NCBI RefSeq assembly: GCF_003063415.1
Contig: NZ_NESK01000016.1
Coordinates: forward strand, 33,027-97,026
Direction: 5' to 3'
Length of the DNA: 64,000 nucleotides
DNA from: Limnohabitans sp. 2KL-17
GTDB taxonomy: Bacteria; Pseudomonadota; Gammaproteobacteria; Burkholderiales; Burkholderiaceae_C
Below, one piece after another: positions 30,283 through 41,228 of this stretch. Below the pieces are notes generated by a model. It did not search any database. It saw only the letters and a program-made list of their open reading frames with translations, and was not told where the DNA came from. How positions within the stretch are numbered: the first letter of the stretch is position 1; the number at the start of each line of letters is the position of its first letter. The translations under genes were made by a program, and so were the position numbers.

Positions 30283-31051
30283 GAAACTCATTGCATTGCC
30301 CGCCTTCTCTGACAACTACATCTGGTTGTTGCACGATGACCACCACGCACTGGTGGTGGACCCCGGTGACAGTGCGCCTGTATTGACCTGGTTGCAGCAA
30401 CACCCTAGTGTGCAACTGGACATGATTCTAGTCACGCACCACCACGCAGACCACACAGGCGGCCTGACCGACCTGGTGGACCGCACCGGTGCTCGGGTGG
30501 TGGGCCCGGCGATGGAAAAAATGCCCGTCGAGGCACAAGGCCTGGTGCAAGGCGACCGGCTGGACTGGCATGGCTTGCGCTTTGAGGTGCACGAGGTGCC
30601 CGGTCACACCCTGGGCCACATCGCTTTTTGGGCACAAGCTGTTAACCAAGCCCCTGTTCTTTTTTGCGGCGACACCCTCTTTTCAGCGGGTTGCGGTCGG
30701 CTCTTTGAAGGTACGCCAGCACAAATGCTCAGCTCGCTGGACCGTTTGGCCGCCCTGCCAGATGACACCCGTGTTTGCTGCGCCCACGAATACACCCTGT
30801 CAAATTTGAAATTCGCCCTAGCAGTCGATCCGGACAACCAGTCCCTTCGCAGCTACGCCAAGATCTGTGCCGATCTTCGCCAGCACAATCAACCCACCCT
30901 GCCCGTGCCCTTGGCGACCGAGCGAGCAATCAACCCTTTTTTACGAAGCCGCAGCGCCGCAGTCAGCAACGCCGTCAGGCAGCGCGATGCCCGTGCGCTG
31001 GACGACGTCACGACCTTTGCTGCGCTTCGCCAATGGAAGAACGAATTTTGA
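30281..31051 (+). CDS. gloB: Hydroxyacylglutathione hydrolase (glyoxalase II)
   Basis: 256 aa binuclear metallo-beta-lactamase-fold enzyme that hydrolyses S-lactoylglutathione in methylglyoxal detoxification. The metal motif THHHADHTGG (about residues 51-60), the downstream His/Asp ligands in GHTLGHIAFW and FCGDTLFSAGCGRLFEGT, and CAHEYTLSNLKFA are all intact, with the C-terminal substrate-binding helical part. The stop overlaps the mltD start (TGATG). Confidence 0.96.
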   Translation: MKLIALPAFSDNYIWLLHDDHHALVVDPGDSAPVLTWLQQHPSVQLDMILVTHHHADHTGGLTDLVDRTGARVVGPAMEKMPVEAQGLVQGDRLDWHGLRFEVHEVPGHTLGHIAFWAQAVNQAPVLFCGDTLFSAGCGRLFEGTPAQMLSSLDRLAALPDDTRVCCAHEYTLSNLKFALAVDPDNQSLRSYAKICADLRQHNQPTLPVPLATERAINPFLRSRSAAVSNAVRQRDARALDDVTTFAALRQWKNEF

Positions 31052-32637
31052 TGAACGCATTTGTCCAGCCTGCCAACGATCAAACCGATTCCGGTCGAGT
31101 CGCCACCAAGCGTTTGACTGCTGCAGTTTGTTTGGGCCTGACCCTGTTGTTGGGCGCGTGCGCCACAGCGCCCTCTTCGACACCGGGCATGCCCCCCCCG
31201 TCAGCCCCTGCAGCGGCCGTTCCCGCCGCCGAACCGGACAGCAAGCCATCGCCAGCGCCAGCGGCCGCCATCCTCCCTGCGCAGGCCGAACAAAGCTTTG
31301 TTTTGCTCAAGCCCCGCAGCAACCTGGGGCTGATACCTCCCACCGATGTGTGGGAACGCATTCGCCGTGGCTTTGCCATGCCCGATCTGGACAACGACCT
31401 GGTGCGCAACCGCGAACAATGGTATTCCAGCCGACCCGACTACATGCTGCGCATGACCGAGCGCTCACGCCCTTACCTGTTTCATGTGGTCGAGGAACTG
31501 GAACGGCGCAACATGCCGACCGAGTTGGCCTTGCTGCCCTTCATCGAATCGGCCTTCAACCCCCAGGCGGTGTCCAGCGCCAAAGCGGCAGGCATGTGGC
31601 AGTTCATGCCGGCCACCGGCAAGTATTTCGATCTGAAGCAAAACCTGTTTCGCGACGACCGGCGGGATGTCCTGGAATCCACGCGCGCGGCGCTGGACTA
31701 TCTGCAAAAACTCTACGGCATGTTTGGCGATTGGCATCTGGCCCTGGCGGCTTACAACTGGGGGGAAGGCAGTGTTGGCCGTGCGCTGGCTCGCAATAAA
31801 ACCCAGGGCAAACCATTGACCTACAGCGATCTGAACATGCCCAATGAGACACGCTACTACGTGCCCAAGTTGCAAGCGGTCAAAAACATCGTGGCCCAGC
31901 CAGAGGCCTTCAATACCCAATTGCCCCTCATCCAGAATCACCCCTACTTCAAGAGCGTTCCGATTGAGAGAGACATCGACGTGGCCGTGGCGGTCAAATT
32001 GGCCGCAGTCAAACTGGAAGACTTCAAGGCCCTCAACCCGTCGATGAACCGCCCTGTAATTTTGGCGGCAGGTACACCCCAAATCTTGCTGCCTTGGGAC
32101 AATGCCACTGTTTTTGAGCGAAACCTGCAAGCCCACGCCAACCGGCCCTTGGCCACATGGACGGCATGGCAGGCCCCTCGGACCATGAAGCCCGAAGATG
32201 TGGCGCAGCAGCTGGACATGCCCGTTAACGAACTGCGTTCAGTCAATGGCATACCCCCCCGAATGATGATCACGGCCGGCTCCACTTTGCTGGTGCACCG
32301 CAAAGGCCGACTGGATAGCGACGTCACTGAACACCTGGCAGACAACGGCCAGCTCGGACTCGCCCCTGAGGTGGTGCTCAAAAGAATTGCCGTCAAAGCG
32401 CGCAAGGGCGACTCTTTGGCCAGCCTTGCGGCACGGCATGGCGTTTCCGAAGCCAACATGGCCGCCTGGAACCAGCTGAAAACCAATGCACGGGTGACCG
32501 CCGGTCAAAGCCTGACCATTTTGGTGCCTTCACAAGCGTCTCGCCGGGTAAGCCGGTCGACACCCAACAAGTCAGCCAGCCAGAAATCGCCTGCTCAACC
32601 TGCCAAGAAAGCAAAGAAACCTGCCGCCAACCGCTGA
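31051..32637 (+). CDS. mltD: Membrane-bound lytic murein transglycosylase D
   Basis: 528 aa lipoprotein that cleaves peptidoglycan glycan strands. A type II signal peptide ends in LLLGAC (Cys about residue 37), then a Pro/Ala-rich linker, then an SLT domain with catalytic Glu in LLPFIESAFNPQAVSSAKAA and GMWQFMPATG. LysM-like regions follow, the last around KARKGDSLASLAARHGVSE. A basic Lys-rich tail ends the protein. The ATG at 31051 is coupled to gloB, and it places the lipobox correctly. Confidence 0.93.
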   Translation: MNAFVQPANDQTDSGRVATKRLTAAVCLGLTLLLGACATAPSSTPGMPPPSAPAAAVPAAEPDSKPSPAPAAAILPAQAEQSFVLLKPRSNLGLIPPTDVWERIRRGFAMPDLDNDLVRNREQWYSSRPDYMLRMTERSRPYLFHVVEELERRNMPTELALLPFIESAFNPQAVSSAKAAGMWQFMPATGKYFDLKQNLFRDDRRDVLESTRAALDYLQKLYGMFGDWHLALAAYNWGEGSVGRALARNKTQGKPLTYSDLNMPNETRYYVPKLQAVKNIVAQPEAFNTQLPLIQNHPYFKSVPIERDIDVAVAVKLAAVKLEDFKALNPSMNRPVILAAGTPQILLPWDNATVFERNLQAHANRPLATWTAWQAPRTMKPEDVAQQLDMPVNELRSVNGIPPRMMITAGSTLLVHRKGRLDSDVTEHLADNGQLGLAPEVVLKRIAVKARKGDSLASLAARHGVSEANMAAWNQLKTNARVTAGQSLTILVPSQASRRVSRSTPNKSASQKSPAQPAKKAKKPAANR

Positions 32638-32676
32638 AAAGCGCAGGCATCCGTGGCGCTGAGCATCCAAGCAAAC

Positions 32677-33717
32677 TCAAGCGGCAAAGCGGTTTTTGGA
32701 TTTCATGGCAAACGTGTTGGTGTACGTCTGCCCCACAGACAGCCGGGCGCTGGTCAAGCGGCCCGGCAAACGGGCATGGGCACGCCAGGCATTCAGCACG
32801 GCATCACCCGCGATCAAGCCATCGAGCGCATACGACTCGCGCAACTTCTCGAAAGCGCCCAGGTAAATGGCCCGGTCACCCAACCAGTATTGCGCAGGAA
32901 CAGTCTTCAAAATATCGGTCAAACCCGCTGTTTGCAACCACTTCAGGGCATGAACCACCGCATCGCTCAAAGCCTGCGCCACGTCGGGATGGCGCTGCAA
33001 AAAATCAGCCCGCGCCAACAAGCAGGCCCCGGGGACTTGCCCCCCCATTAGCTTTCGGGTGGCCATCAGTGAGCGGGCTTCCCCCATCACCCGAATTTCG
33101 TTTTTTTGCTCCAGCCAATGCATGACCGGATCGGGGTTGCACAAGGCATCGATCGCGCCACCGCGCAAGGCATCCACGACCAGCGGTGAAGAGCCCACCT
33201 CGACAAAAACCACATCTTCCGGCAGCAAGCCGTTTTGCAAAAGCCATTGGCATGCCATCCAGTGGGTGCTGGAATTCAGCGATGTGACCCCGAGCCGAGC
33301 ACCTTTGAGCGCCATCACGGAGCGCAGTTCAAGCCGCGAGGCCACGCCGAGGCTGACTTGGGGTGTTCGCCCCATCTGGACGAAGGCCTGGTAATTCAAG
33401 CCTTTGTGGTGTAACCCGAACAAATGGTCAAACGCACCCGCCAACACATCGGCCTGCCCTTGCACGACACTGGCCAATGCCTTGGCCCCGGACTCATGGG
33501 CCGCCCACTCGACAGAAATGCCTGCTTGCCTGAAAAACCCCAATTGATCTGCCAAAGTCAGCGGCAAGTGGTACAGACTTTGCCGGGCTGCCAAGGCAAG
33601 CGTGACCCGGTGCGCCCCACGCAAAGTCTCCACGGCAGCCAGGGACGCTGACGACCCCACCAAGGCGCCCATGGCGGACAACAAAATGGAACGTCGTTGC
33701 CAATGGGCATCAGACAC
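32677..33717 (-). CDS. ABC transporter substrate-binding protein (NMT1/SsuA-like)
   Basis: 346 aa. An N-terminal RRSILLSAMGALVGSSASL segment is the signal (Tat-like double Arg). The mature part resembles the nitrate/sulfonate/taurine/pyrimidine-precursor binding family: LTLADQLGFFRQAGISVEW, GQADVLAGAFDHLFGL and LGVTSLNSSTHWMACQWLL. No ATPase or permease gene adjoins it, so it is an orphan component whose ligand is unknown. The 189 bases upstream (33718-33906) show no gene. Confidence 0.8.
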   Translation of the reverse strand: MSDAHWQRRSILLSAMGALVGSSASLAAVETLRGAHRVTLALAARQSLYHLPLTLADQLGFFRQAGISVEWAAHESGAKALASVVQGQADVLAGAFDHLFGLHHKGLNYQAFVQMGRTPQVSLGVASRLELRSVMALKGARLGVTSLNSSTHWMACQWLLQNGLLPEDVVFVEVGSSPLVVDALRGGAIDALCNPDPVMHWLEQKNEIRVMGEARSLMATRKLMGGQVPGACLLARADFLQRHPDVAQALSDAVVHALKWLQTAGLTDILKTVPAQYWLGDRAIYLGAFEKLRESYALDGLIAGDAVLNAWRAHARLPGRLTSARLSVGQTYTNTFAMKSKNRFAA

Positions 33718-33906
33718 TAGCGGGCTCCCGTCGAGATCGGATATTCGATATGTCGAGCATAGGCAAAAGGAGAAAATAACGCATCAGGATTGATCCCGAG
33801 CGGGTTTCCACGTAATGGATGGCCAGCATTCAATACAGCTGCCGATCGGCTGACACCGGAACGCAGCCCGTGGACAAGCGCGGCCAAAGAAGGCCAAAGC
33901 AGAATT

Positions 33907-34497
33907 TCAGCGCCGGTCGACCAAGGCATGGGCAATGGTGCCCAGGTCCACATATTCCAACTCGCTGCCTGCAGGCACGCCCCGCGCCAGGCGCGTCACT
34001 TTCAAGCCTTGCTGCCGGATCATTTCAGAGATCACGTGGGCAGTCGCCTCACCCTCAGCCGTGAAGTTGGTCGCCAAAATTACCTCAGTCAGCACACCAT
34101 CGGCCACGCGCTTCTTGAGCTTGGCCAGGCCAATGTCGTGCGGGCCGATGCCGTCGAGCGGGCTGAGCTTGCCCATCAACACAAAGTACAACCCGCGGTA
34201 GGTTCCGGTGCGCTCAATGGCCGATTGATCCGCCGGGGTTTCGATCACGCACAGCTGGGTGCGGTCGCGCATCAAGTCCAGGCAGGTGTCACACAGTTCC
34301 GCTTCGGTGAAGGTGTGGCAACACTCGCAATGCCGAATTTTCTCGACCGCATTGTCCAGCGCAGCAGCCAGTTGCCGAGCCGTGGCCCGGTCGTTTTGCA
34401 ACAACTGAAATGCCATGCGCTGAGCCGACTTGATGCCCACCCCCGGCAGACCCTTGAGGGCCTGAACCAAAGTGGCAAGAGCGTGCGTATCGGCCAT
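33907..34497 (-). CDS. recR: Recombination mediator protein RecR
   Basis: 196 aa DNA-binding ring protein of the RecFOR pathway. Helix-hairpin-helix [17 protein letters not shown], zinc finger [16 protein letters not shown] and Toprim domain ([28 protein letters not shown]) are in the usual order. Third gene of dnaX-ybaB-recR, 18 nt after ybaB. Confidence 0.96.
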   Translation of the reverse strand: MADTHALATLVQALKGLPGVGIKSAQRMAFQLLQNDRATARQLAAALDNAVEKIRHCECCHTFTEAELCDTCLDLMRDRTQLCVIETPADQSAIERTGTYRGLYFVLMGKLSPLDGIGPHDIGLAKLKKRVADGVLTEVILATNFTAEGEATAHVISEMIRQQGLKVTRLARGVPAGSELEYVDLGTIAHALVDRR

Positions 34498-34515
34498 AAC
34501 GTGTGTTTCGGTCGG

Positions 34516-34839
34516 TCAGAAAGGCATTTTCATGCCAGGGGGCAGACCAGCCGTCAGCTTGCCCATTTTTTGCTGCGACACCTCTTCGGCCTGACGCACG
34601 GCGTCATTGAAGGCGGCCGCCACCAGGTCTTCCAGCATGTCTTTGTCATCGGCCAGCAAGCTGGGGTCGATGGTCACGCGGCGCACGCTGTGCTTGCAAG
34701 TCATCAGCACCTTGACCATGCCCGAACCGGCTTGACCTTCCACCTCGACAAAAGCCAGTTCGTCTTGCGCCTTTTTGAGGTTGTCCTGCATGGCTTGGGC
34801 CTGTTTCATCAAGCCAGCGAGTTGTCCTTTGTTGAACAT
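34516..34839 (-). CDS. YbaB/EbfC family nucleoid-associated protein
   Basis: 107 aa dimeric DNA-binding protein with [19 protein letters not shown] helix and the ITIDPSLL-type strand ([11 protein letters not shown]). Between dnaX and recR, as in most bacteria. The ATG at 34839 ([13 protein letters not shown]) is standard and is preceded by an AAGGAAAC ribosome site. Confidence 0.93.
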   Translation of the reverse strand: MFNKGQLAGLMKQAQAMQDNLKKAQDELAFVEVEGQAGSGMVKVLMTCKHSVRRVTIDPSLLADDKDMLEDLVAAAFNDAVRQAEEVSQQKMGKLTAGLPPGMKMPF

Positions 34840-34880
34840 GGGTGTTTCCTTTGAAGGGGTTTGAACAGGGGGAGGAAAAA

Positions 34881-36869
34881 TCAAATCAACTGGATGCTGC
34901 CAGGCACAATTTTGGCGCCAAAGTCACGCACCATGGCCTGCACCAGCGGGTCGCTCTGAATCAAGGCCTGGGCTGCCAGCATTTTCTCGGCGACTATAAC
35001 GGCAAGGCGCTTGGCGGGGCTGTCGGTGACCGGGCCGACTTCAATGTGCAATTTGACATCGCCATGTCCTGCGGCGAGCAAAGCCGCCTGCAAACGTTCG
35101 CGGCTCGCCGGGTGGTTCAGCGTCTCGCGCTCCACACGCAGTTGCCACTGGCCCTCATCTCGCCCTAGCAATTGAGACTGCAAAGCCAATTCACGCACCA
35201 GGGCGGTGATCGCCTCTTGCGCCATCAGGCCTTGCACCACTTCCAGCCAAATGTTCCCTTCCGGGGTGGCTTGCAACTGCGCAGGAATGGGCTGGCGAGG
35301 CACATCCACCCGGACCGAGGGCTCGGAGGCCTCTCGCACAGGCAAGGACCGCAAACTCGCCTGGGGTGCGGGGGAGTCTGAGACGGTCTGCAGCGGCGCC
35401 TGCTGCGCAACATCGGTGTAGTCGGTCGTGTCAGGCCAGTCCTCCCAAGGAGGCGGCTCGGGGGTTGGCGAATTCGCTGCCGGAACAGGACTTGCCTGGG
35501 GCTTCTGCACGAGCTGAGCGGGCACTTGTCCGCTCGTTTGATCGCCGTGTTGAGCAGGTGGCTGCGCTGGTGAAGATGAACCTGCGGCCACCGCATGCAC
35601 TGCACGCACCGCATGGGGTTCAGGCATTGCACTTTTGGGCGCCAGTCCGGAAGGGGTGGGCTTTTCAGACCTGGCAGCGGCTGTATCGGCTGGCAGCGCA
35701 GGGGGCGGGGATGTTTCAGCTATGGGCTGGGGGCTGATTCGCGAACTTTTTTTTTCAGCCGATCCCGCCTGGGGTTTGAAGGCCAGCAAGCGCAGCAAAA
35801 CCATGGTCAGGCCCGTGTATTCATCCGGGGCGAGGCCCAACTCGTTTCGCCCGTGCAGGCACAAGCTGTAAAGCAATTGGGTTTCTTCGGCGGGCATGGC
35901 TTGGGCCAGATCGGCCAGCCCCTGGTTATCGGGGTCATCGCCGTCTTGCGCCATGCTGGGCACCATCTGCATCACTGCCAAACGTTGCAGCAACATGGCC
36001 ATGTCTTCCAGGGTGGCGGCAGCCGAAACGCCTTGCAATCGCAGGGCATTGACCTGTGCCACCACCGTGGCGCCATCTCCATTGGCCAAGGCAGAAATCA
36101 ATTGCAGCACATGGCTGCGGTCCACGCTGCCCAGCATTTGACGCACACCAGCCTCAAGCACTTGGCCGTTGCCAAAGGCAATCGCCTGATCGGTCAGACT
36201 CAGGCCATCGCGCATGGAACCCCGCGCTGCGCGGGCCAACAGGCGCAAGGCCATGGGTTCTGCCGTCAGTTTCTCAGCGGCCAGCACCTGGGTCAGGTGT
36301 TCAAACACGGTCTCCGGGGCCATGGGACGCAAATTGAACTGCAGGCAACGCGACAGCACCGTGACAGGCACTTTTTGCGGGTCGGTCGTGGCCAGCACAA
36401 ATTTCAAGTATTCAGGAGGCTCTTCGAGCGTCTTCAACATCGCATTGAACGCGGTGTTGGTCAGCATGTGCACTTCGTCGATCATGAAGACCTTGAAGCG
36501 GCCTTGGACCGGCTTGTAAACAGCCTGTTCGAGCAAGCTTTGCACTTCGTCCACACCCCGGTTGGATGCGGCATCGAGTTCGGTGTAGTCCACAAAACGA
36601 CCGGCATTAATGTCCCGGCACGCCTGGCAAACGCCACACGGCTCGGCGGTGATGCCTCCCTGCCCGTCTGCACCCTGGCAGTTGAGCGATTTGGCCAAAA
36701 TCCGGGAAACCGTGGTTTTACCTACGCCCCGGGTTCCTGTGAACAGATAAGCATGGTGCAAGCGTTGCTGCACCAGGGCATTGGTCAAAGCCTGAACCAC
36801 GTGCTCCTGGCCCACCATTTCGGTGAAGTTGCGGGGGCGGTATTTGCGCGCTAAGACGAGGTAAGACAT
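34881..36869 (-). CDS. dnaX: DNA polymerase III subunit gamma/tau
   Basis: 662 aa clamp-loader ATPase. Walker [15 protein letters not shown] (about residues 45-58), zinc module (CQGADG...CGVCQAC), DEVH Walker B and SRC sensor ([13 protein letters not shown]) lie in the first 240 residues. A long Pro/Ala-rich linker (about 390-540) precedes the tau-specific C-terminal domain. The ATG at 36869 ([12 protein letters not shown]) is canonical. Head of dnaX-ybaB-recR and next to the SRP RNA gene. Confidence 0.95.
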   Translation of the reverse strand: MSYLVLARKYRPRNFTEMVGQEHVVQALTNALVQQRLHHAYLFTGTRGVGKTTVSRILAKSLNCQGADGQGGITAEPCGVCQACRDINAGRFVDYTELDAASNRGVDEVQSLLEQAVYKPVQGRFKVFMIDEVHMLTNTAFNAMLKTLEEPPEYLKFVLATTDPQKVPVTVLSRCLQFNLRPMAPETVFEHLTQVLAAEKLTAEPMALRLLARAARGSMRDGLSLTDQAIAFGNGQVLEAGVRQMLGSVDRSHVLQLISALANGDGATVVAQVNALRLQGVSAAATLEDMAMLLQRLAVMQMVPSMAQDGDDPDNQGLADLAQAMPAEETQLLYSLCLHGRNELGLAPDEYTGLTMVLLRLLAFKPQAGSAEKKSSRISPQPIAETSPPPALPADTAAARSEKPTPSGLAPKSAMPEPHAVRAVHAVAAGSSSPAQPPAQHGDQTSGQVPAQLVQKPQASPVPAANSPTPEPPPWEDWPDTTDYTDVAQQAPLQTVSDSPAPQASLRSLPVREASEPSVRVDVPRQPIPAQLQATPEGNIWLEVVQGLMAQEAITALVRELALQSQLLGRDEGQWQLRVERETLNHPASRERLQAALLAAGHGDVKLHIEVGPVTDSPAKRLAVIVAEKMLAAQALIQSDPLVQAMVRDFGAKIVPGSIQLI

Positions 36870-36978
36870 GGGTCCGATTCTATCGGGCTGGCGGAGCGGT
36901 CTTTGATGCGGGCGGAGCAATCAACCACCCGAGTGATCGGCCTTTTGGAAATCAGGAAAAAACAGCTGCTGAGTGAAA

Positions 36979-37100
36979 AGCCTTGACCAGCTGTCCTACA
37001 ATCCACCCTGACGGGCCTTCCCGCATGGTGAAGCGGCCAACCGGGTCAGGTGGGGAACCAAGCAGCCCTAACTGTGGAGCCAGTGCCGGGGTCAAGGCTC
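36979..37100 (+). ncRNA. ffs: Signal recognition particle RNA (4.5S type)
   Basis: The conserved Ffh-binding core is readable: GGTCAGGTGGGGAACCAAGCAGCCC..., then the closing GTGCCGGGGTCAAGG. The 5' AGCCTTGACC (36979-36988) pairs with 3' GGTCAAGGCT (37090-37099), closing the long hairpin. It lies next to dnaX, divergent, which is a known place for ffs in Burkholderiales. The exact ends are inferred from the closing stem. Confidence 0.85.
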
Positions 37101-37184
37101 GTCAACTTACATTTCTAAAGATGCCCAAGATCGCTTGCAACCCGGCAAGTACCGCTTGGCGCATCGAAAATTCCCCACCCCGAA

Positions 37185-37478
37185 TCAGGCCAAATGCCGA
37201 CGCAGCGCAGGAAAAGGCAAGGATTTGACTTTGGCCGAAGTCACCACCTGCGGGGCAGCCGGGGCAGCGCGCAGCAGTTCGGACACCAGGGCATTGGCAT
37301 TCTTATGGGCGCCATCGCGGTTGGTCTCAAAGGCCAAACGTGTCTGGCCCGCCATCTGAGCCACAAAGTTTTGGGGGTAATCGCGAACATTGAAACCACG
37401 CAACGCCATCACTTTCATGAAAGCGTTGGCGGCCTCTTCAACGGCGCGCTGGTATTCCTGGGAAGCTTCTGGCGTCAT
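37185..37478 (-). CDS. Small conserved-looking hypothetical protein
   Basis: 97 aa, MTPEASQEYQRAVEEAANAFMKV at the N-terminus, mainly helical and charged, with a basic end (KVKSLPFPALRRHLA). The ATG at 37478 has GAGGACGAC upstream; the longer frame to 37529 has no better support. Codon use resembles its neighbours and it fills the gap between ffs and the flavoprotein gene, so it is probably real. No domain recognised. Confidence 0.6.
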   Translation of the reverse strand: MTPEASQEYQRAVEEAANAFMKVMALRGFNVRDYPQNFVAQMAGQTRLAFETNRDGAHKNANALVSELLRAAPAAPQVVTSAKVKSLPFPALRRHLA

Positions 37479-37564
37479 GTCGTCCTCGTTTGTAGGGATG
37501 AAGTTACTCACCCGACAACAACGCAGCACCCTGCTGTCTGGAATACATCATTTGTGTGAAATTG

Positions 37565-38881
37565 TTAGAAATTTGCCAAAATACCTTTTCCAGCGTGCCA
37601 ACCACTGGCCAAACAGGCCGTCAACAAGTAGCCGCCGGTCGGGGCTTCCCAGTCCAGCATTTCACCGGCGCAATAAACGCCGGGTCGCCGAATCAGCATG
37701 CCCCCAGGGTTGAACTCGGTCAGGTCGATGCCACCTGCAGTGCTGATCGCCTCATCCACAGGTCTGTGATTTTTCAGTGACACGACCAAATTCTTGATGC
37801 TGAACGCCAGCGCCTCGGGATCGGCGAGGGTCTCGGCAGAGCACAACTCGTAAACGAGTCCCATCTTGACGCCACCCAGGCCCAAACGGCTTTTGAGATG
37901 GCTCGACAAACTCCGGCTACCGCGCGGCCAGCGCACCGCTTCTCGCACCTGGTCAATTGATTTATCAGATATTAAATCGAGAACAAAATGAGTTCCGCCT
38001 CGGGTCAGGTCATCGCGCAACATGGCCGATGCGGCATAAATCAGACTGCCTTCCACACCGGTGTCGGTGATGACGAATTCTCCTTTGCGTGCGAACCTGG
38101 GCTCACCCATCGCCCCATCATGGACTCCAGCAGCAGCGTCGACCCTCAGTGAAACCGACTTGAGCGGGTAGCCAGCATAGCGTTGCCGAAAGTGTTCGGT
38201 CCAGCCCTGGCCATCACGCCCCAGGACGTCAAAACCGCAATTGGCAGGCTGAAGGGGGGTGATGTTCACGCCTTGGTCTGCCAACAAAGGAACCCAGGCG
38301 CCGTCCGACCCCAAACGGGGCCAACTGGCCCCACCCAAAGCCAACAAGGTGGCACGGGCACTCACCTTTGTCACGCCCGCATGGCCGGTGGGCTGGAAAA
38401 CCAAACAATCACCCGCCCAGCCTTGCCATCGATGGCGCATATGAAACTGCACCGGCACCCCTGAAACCGGGTGCCTCAGGCGGTGCAACCAGGCCCTGAG
38501 CAAGGGCGCCGCTTTCATTTCCTCGGGGAAAACACGCCCGGAAGTCCCTACAAAGGTTGCAACGCCCAGGCCCTGGGCCCAATCGCGAACGGCCTGAGCG
38601 CCCATCTGATCGAGCCAATGCCCCACCGCATCTTGCTGGGCACCATAACGGCTGCGAAACAAATCAGGTGCCTCAGCGTGCGTGAGGTTCAAGCCGCCCT
38701 TGCCTGCCAATAAAAATTTGCGGCCCACGGAAGGCATGGCATCGAAGAGATGAACGGACACGCCAGCCTTGGAAAGCACCTCTGCGGCCATCAGGCCGGC
38801 AGGACCGCCACCCACAATGGCCACGTCGACCTCCAATACGGGGGCATTGTCAGGAACAGAAGAAACGGAGGGAAAAATCAT
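37565..38881 (-). CDS. NAD(P)/FAD-dependent oxidoreductase, HI0933/TIGR03862 family
   Basis: 438 aa flavoprotein. N-terminal FAD Rossmann motif DVAIVGGGPAGLMAAEVLSKAG, then GRKFLLAGKGGLNLTHAE (HI0933 signature), and C-terminal AGGIDLTEFNPGGMLIRRPGVYCAGEMLDWEAPTGGY. The enzymatic reaction of this family is not settled. The ATG at 38881 (MIFPS) is preferred; it is divergent from trxA, with the two starts about 100 nt apart. Confidence 0.9.
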   Translation of the reverse strand: MIFPSVSSVPDNAPVLEVDVAIVGGGPAGLMAAEVLSKAGVSVHLFDAMPSVGRKFLLAGKGGLNLTHAEAPDLFRSRYGAQQDAVGHWLDQMGAQAVRDWAQGLGVATFVGTSGRVFPEEMKAAPLLRAWLHRLRHPVSGVPVQFHMRHRWQGWAGDCLVFQPTGHAGVTKVSARATLLALGGASWPRLGSDGAWVPLLADQGVNITPLQPANCGFDVLGRDGQGWTEHFRQRYAGYPLKSVSLRVDAAAGVHDGAMGEPRFARKGEFVITDTGVEGSLIYAASAMLRDDLTRGGTHFVLDLISDKSIDQVREAVRWPRGSRSLSSHLKSRLGLGGVKMGLVYELCSAETLADPEALAFSIKNLVVSLKNHRPVDEAISTAGGIDLTEFNPGGMLIRRPGVYCAGEMLDWEAPTGGYLLTACLASGWHAGKGILANF

Positions 38882-38985
38882 GAAGGGATGTATTGGCAAC
38901 GCCAACTCAGCAGGCGGGTGCAGTGGGATTCTGTCAAAATAGCTTTGACTTTAGCCGCATCTTCAATGTTCACAAGGAAAAGGCC

Positions 38986-39318
38986 ATGGCCAGCGATCTG
39001 ATCAAACACATTACCGACGCCACTTTCGAAGCCGAGGTGCTCCAATCGAGCCAACCGGTGGTGGTTGACTTCTGGGCCGAATGGTGCGGCCCCTGCAAGA
39101 TGATTGCCCCCATCCTGGACGAAGTGGCTGGCACTTACGAAGGCAAGTTGCAGATCACCAAGATGAATGTGGACGATAACCGCGACGTTCCCGCCAAGTT
39201 CGGTATTCGCGGCATCCCCACCTTGATGATCTTCAAGGATGGGCAATTGGCAGCCACCAAAGTGGGTGCCATGAGCAAATCACAATTGACCGCTTTCATC
39301 GACCAACAACTGGCTTGA
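38986..39318 (+). CDS. trxA: Thioredoxin
   Basis: 110 aa redox protein with active site WCGPCK (about residues 32-37), cis-Pro in [12 protein letters not shown] and standard flanking fold. Reduces disulfides in many cytosolic targets. The ATG at 38986 follows AAGGAAAAGG. It lies directly before rho, as in many proteobacteria, but ends in its own terminator. Confidence 0.97.
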   Translation: MASDLIKHITDATFEAEVLQSSQPVVVDFWAEWCGPCKMIAPILDEVAGTYEGKLQITKMNVDDNRDVPAKFGIRGIPTLMIFKDGQLAATKVGAMSKSQLTAFIDQQLA

Positions 39319-39356
39319 TGCAGGGTTTGTGCCCGAACTCATCGGGCACTCCTTCC

Positions 39357-39384
39357 AAAACCGGGCCTGACTGCCCGGTTTTTT
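39357..39384 (+). terminator. trxA terminator
   Basis: Stem AAAACCGGGC (39357-39366) / GCCCGGTTTT (39373-39382) plus further T. Confidence 0.88.
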
Positions 39385-39407
39385 GTTTTCTGACCTGTTT
39401 TAAAACC

Positions 39408-39416
39408 TGTCATAAT
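39408..39416 (+). promoter_or_regulatory. Probable rho promoter (extended -10)
   Basis: TGTCATAAT forms an extended -10 box; the -35 is weak. It is placed after the trxA terminator and before a structured leader of about 140 nt. Confidence 0.45.
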
Positions 39417-39420
39417 TTCG

Positions 39421-39546
39421 TCAAGGCAGCCCTAACAGGGATCAACGCCTTGAATGCCGGAAGCACCAGCCCCTAACCCCGGGCAGCATCCGGCTCAGAA
39501 CATTTCCACCCGCTTATCTGAAAACGGCCCCCTTACGGTCCGTTTT
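39421..39546 (+). promoter_or_regulatory. Structured 5' leader of rho (three stem-loops)
   Basis: Hairpin 1: TCAAGGC/GCCTTGA (39421-39453) enclosing CCCT/AGGG. Hairpin 2: GCCGGA/TCCGGC (39456-39494) enclosing GCCC/GGGC. Hairpin 3: AAAACGG/CCGTTTT (39521-39546) just before the rho ATG. rho is autoregulated at its leader in other bacteria; this may be the equivalent site. Not folded by computer. Confidence 0.5.
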
Positions 39547-39563
39547 GACACAGGCCAATTCCC

Positions 39564-40826
<1,263 letters not shown>

Positions 40827-40831
40827 TACCC

Positions 40832-40837
40832 TATAAT
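40832..40837 (+). promoter_or_regulatory. Probable -10 box upstream of rpmE2
   Basis: TATAAT just after the rho stop, with no strong -35; leaves a ~70-nt leader before the L31 gene. Confidence 0.4.
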
Positions 40838-40911
40838 CGACAGGTTTTGCGGAAAGTGCTCTCAGATAGGCTGAAGAGTGGCTACCGTAGCGAAAATAAA
40901 AGGATTTCCCC

Positions 40912-41172
40912 ATGAAAGACGGCATTCACCCCAACTACCGTGAAGTTTGCTTCCAAGACATGTCCAATGGTTTCAAGTTCGTGACCCGTTCATGCGCCAA
41001 CACCAAAGAGATGATCAAAATGGAAGACGGCCGCGAGCTGCCTTGGTACAAGCTGGACACCACCAGCGAGTCGCACCCCTTCTACACCGGCACTCAAAAG
41101 TCGGTTGACAACATGGGTGGCCGCGTGGAGAAATTCCGCAACCGTTTCGGCAAAACCACCGTCACCAAATAA
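40912..41172 (+). CDS. rpmE2: 50S ribosomal protein L31 type B
   Basis: 86 aa. The type B signature [13 protein letters not shown] and [12 protein letters not shown] ... [11 protein letters not shown] are present. It lacks the CxxC zinc ligands of zinc-type L31 (C+); such C- forms are zinc-independent. An AAAGGA ribosome site precedes the ATG. Placed directly after rho, a common order. Confidence 0.96.
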   Translation: MKDGIHPNYREVCFQDMSNGFKFVTRSCANTKEMIKMEDGRELPWYKLDTTSESHPFYTGTQKSVDNMGGRVEKFRNRFGKTTVTK

Positions 41173-41192
41173 TCTGTTGTTTGTTACCCCTC

Positions 41193-41228
41193 AAAGGGCA
41201 GCCCGGGTCACCGGCCTGCCCTTTTTGT
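41193..41228 (+). terminator. rpmE2 terminator
   Basis: Stem AAAGGGCAG...CTGCCCTTT with inner CCGG pairing, followed by TTTTT. Confidence 0.82.

Noticed and set aside
33718..33906. Short minus-strand ORF upstream of the orphan binding protein
   Set aside because: No homology, no ribosome site; it overlaps recR.
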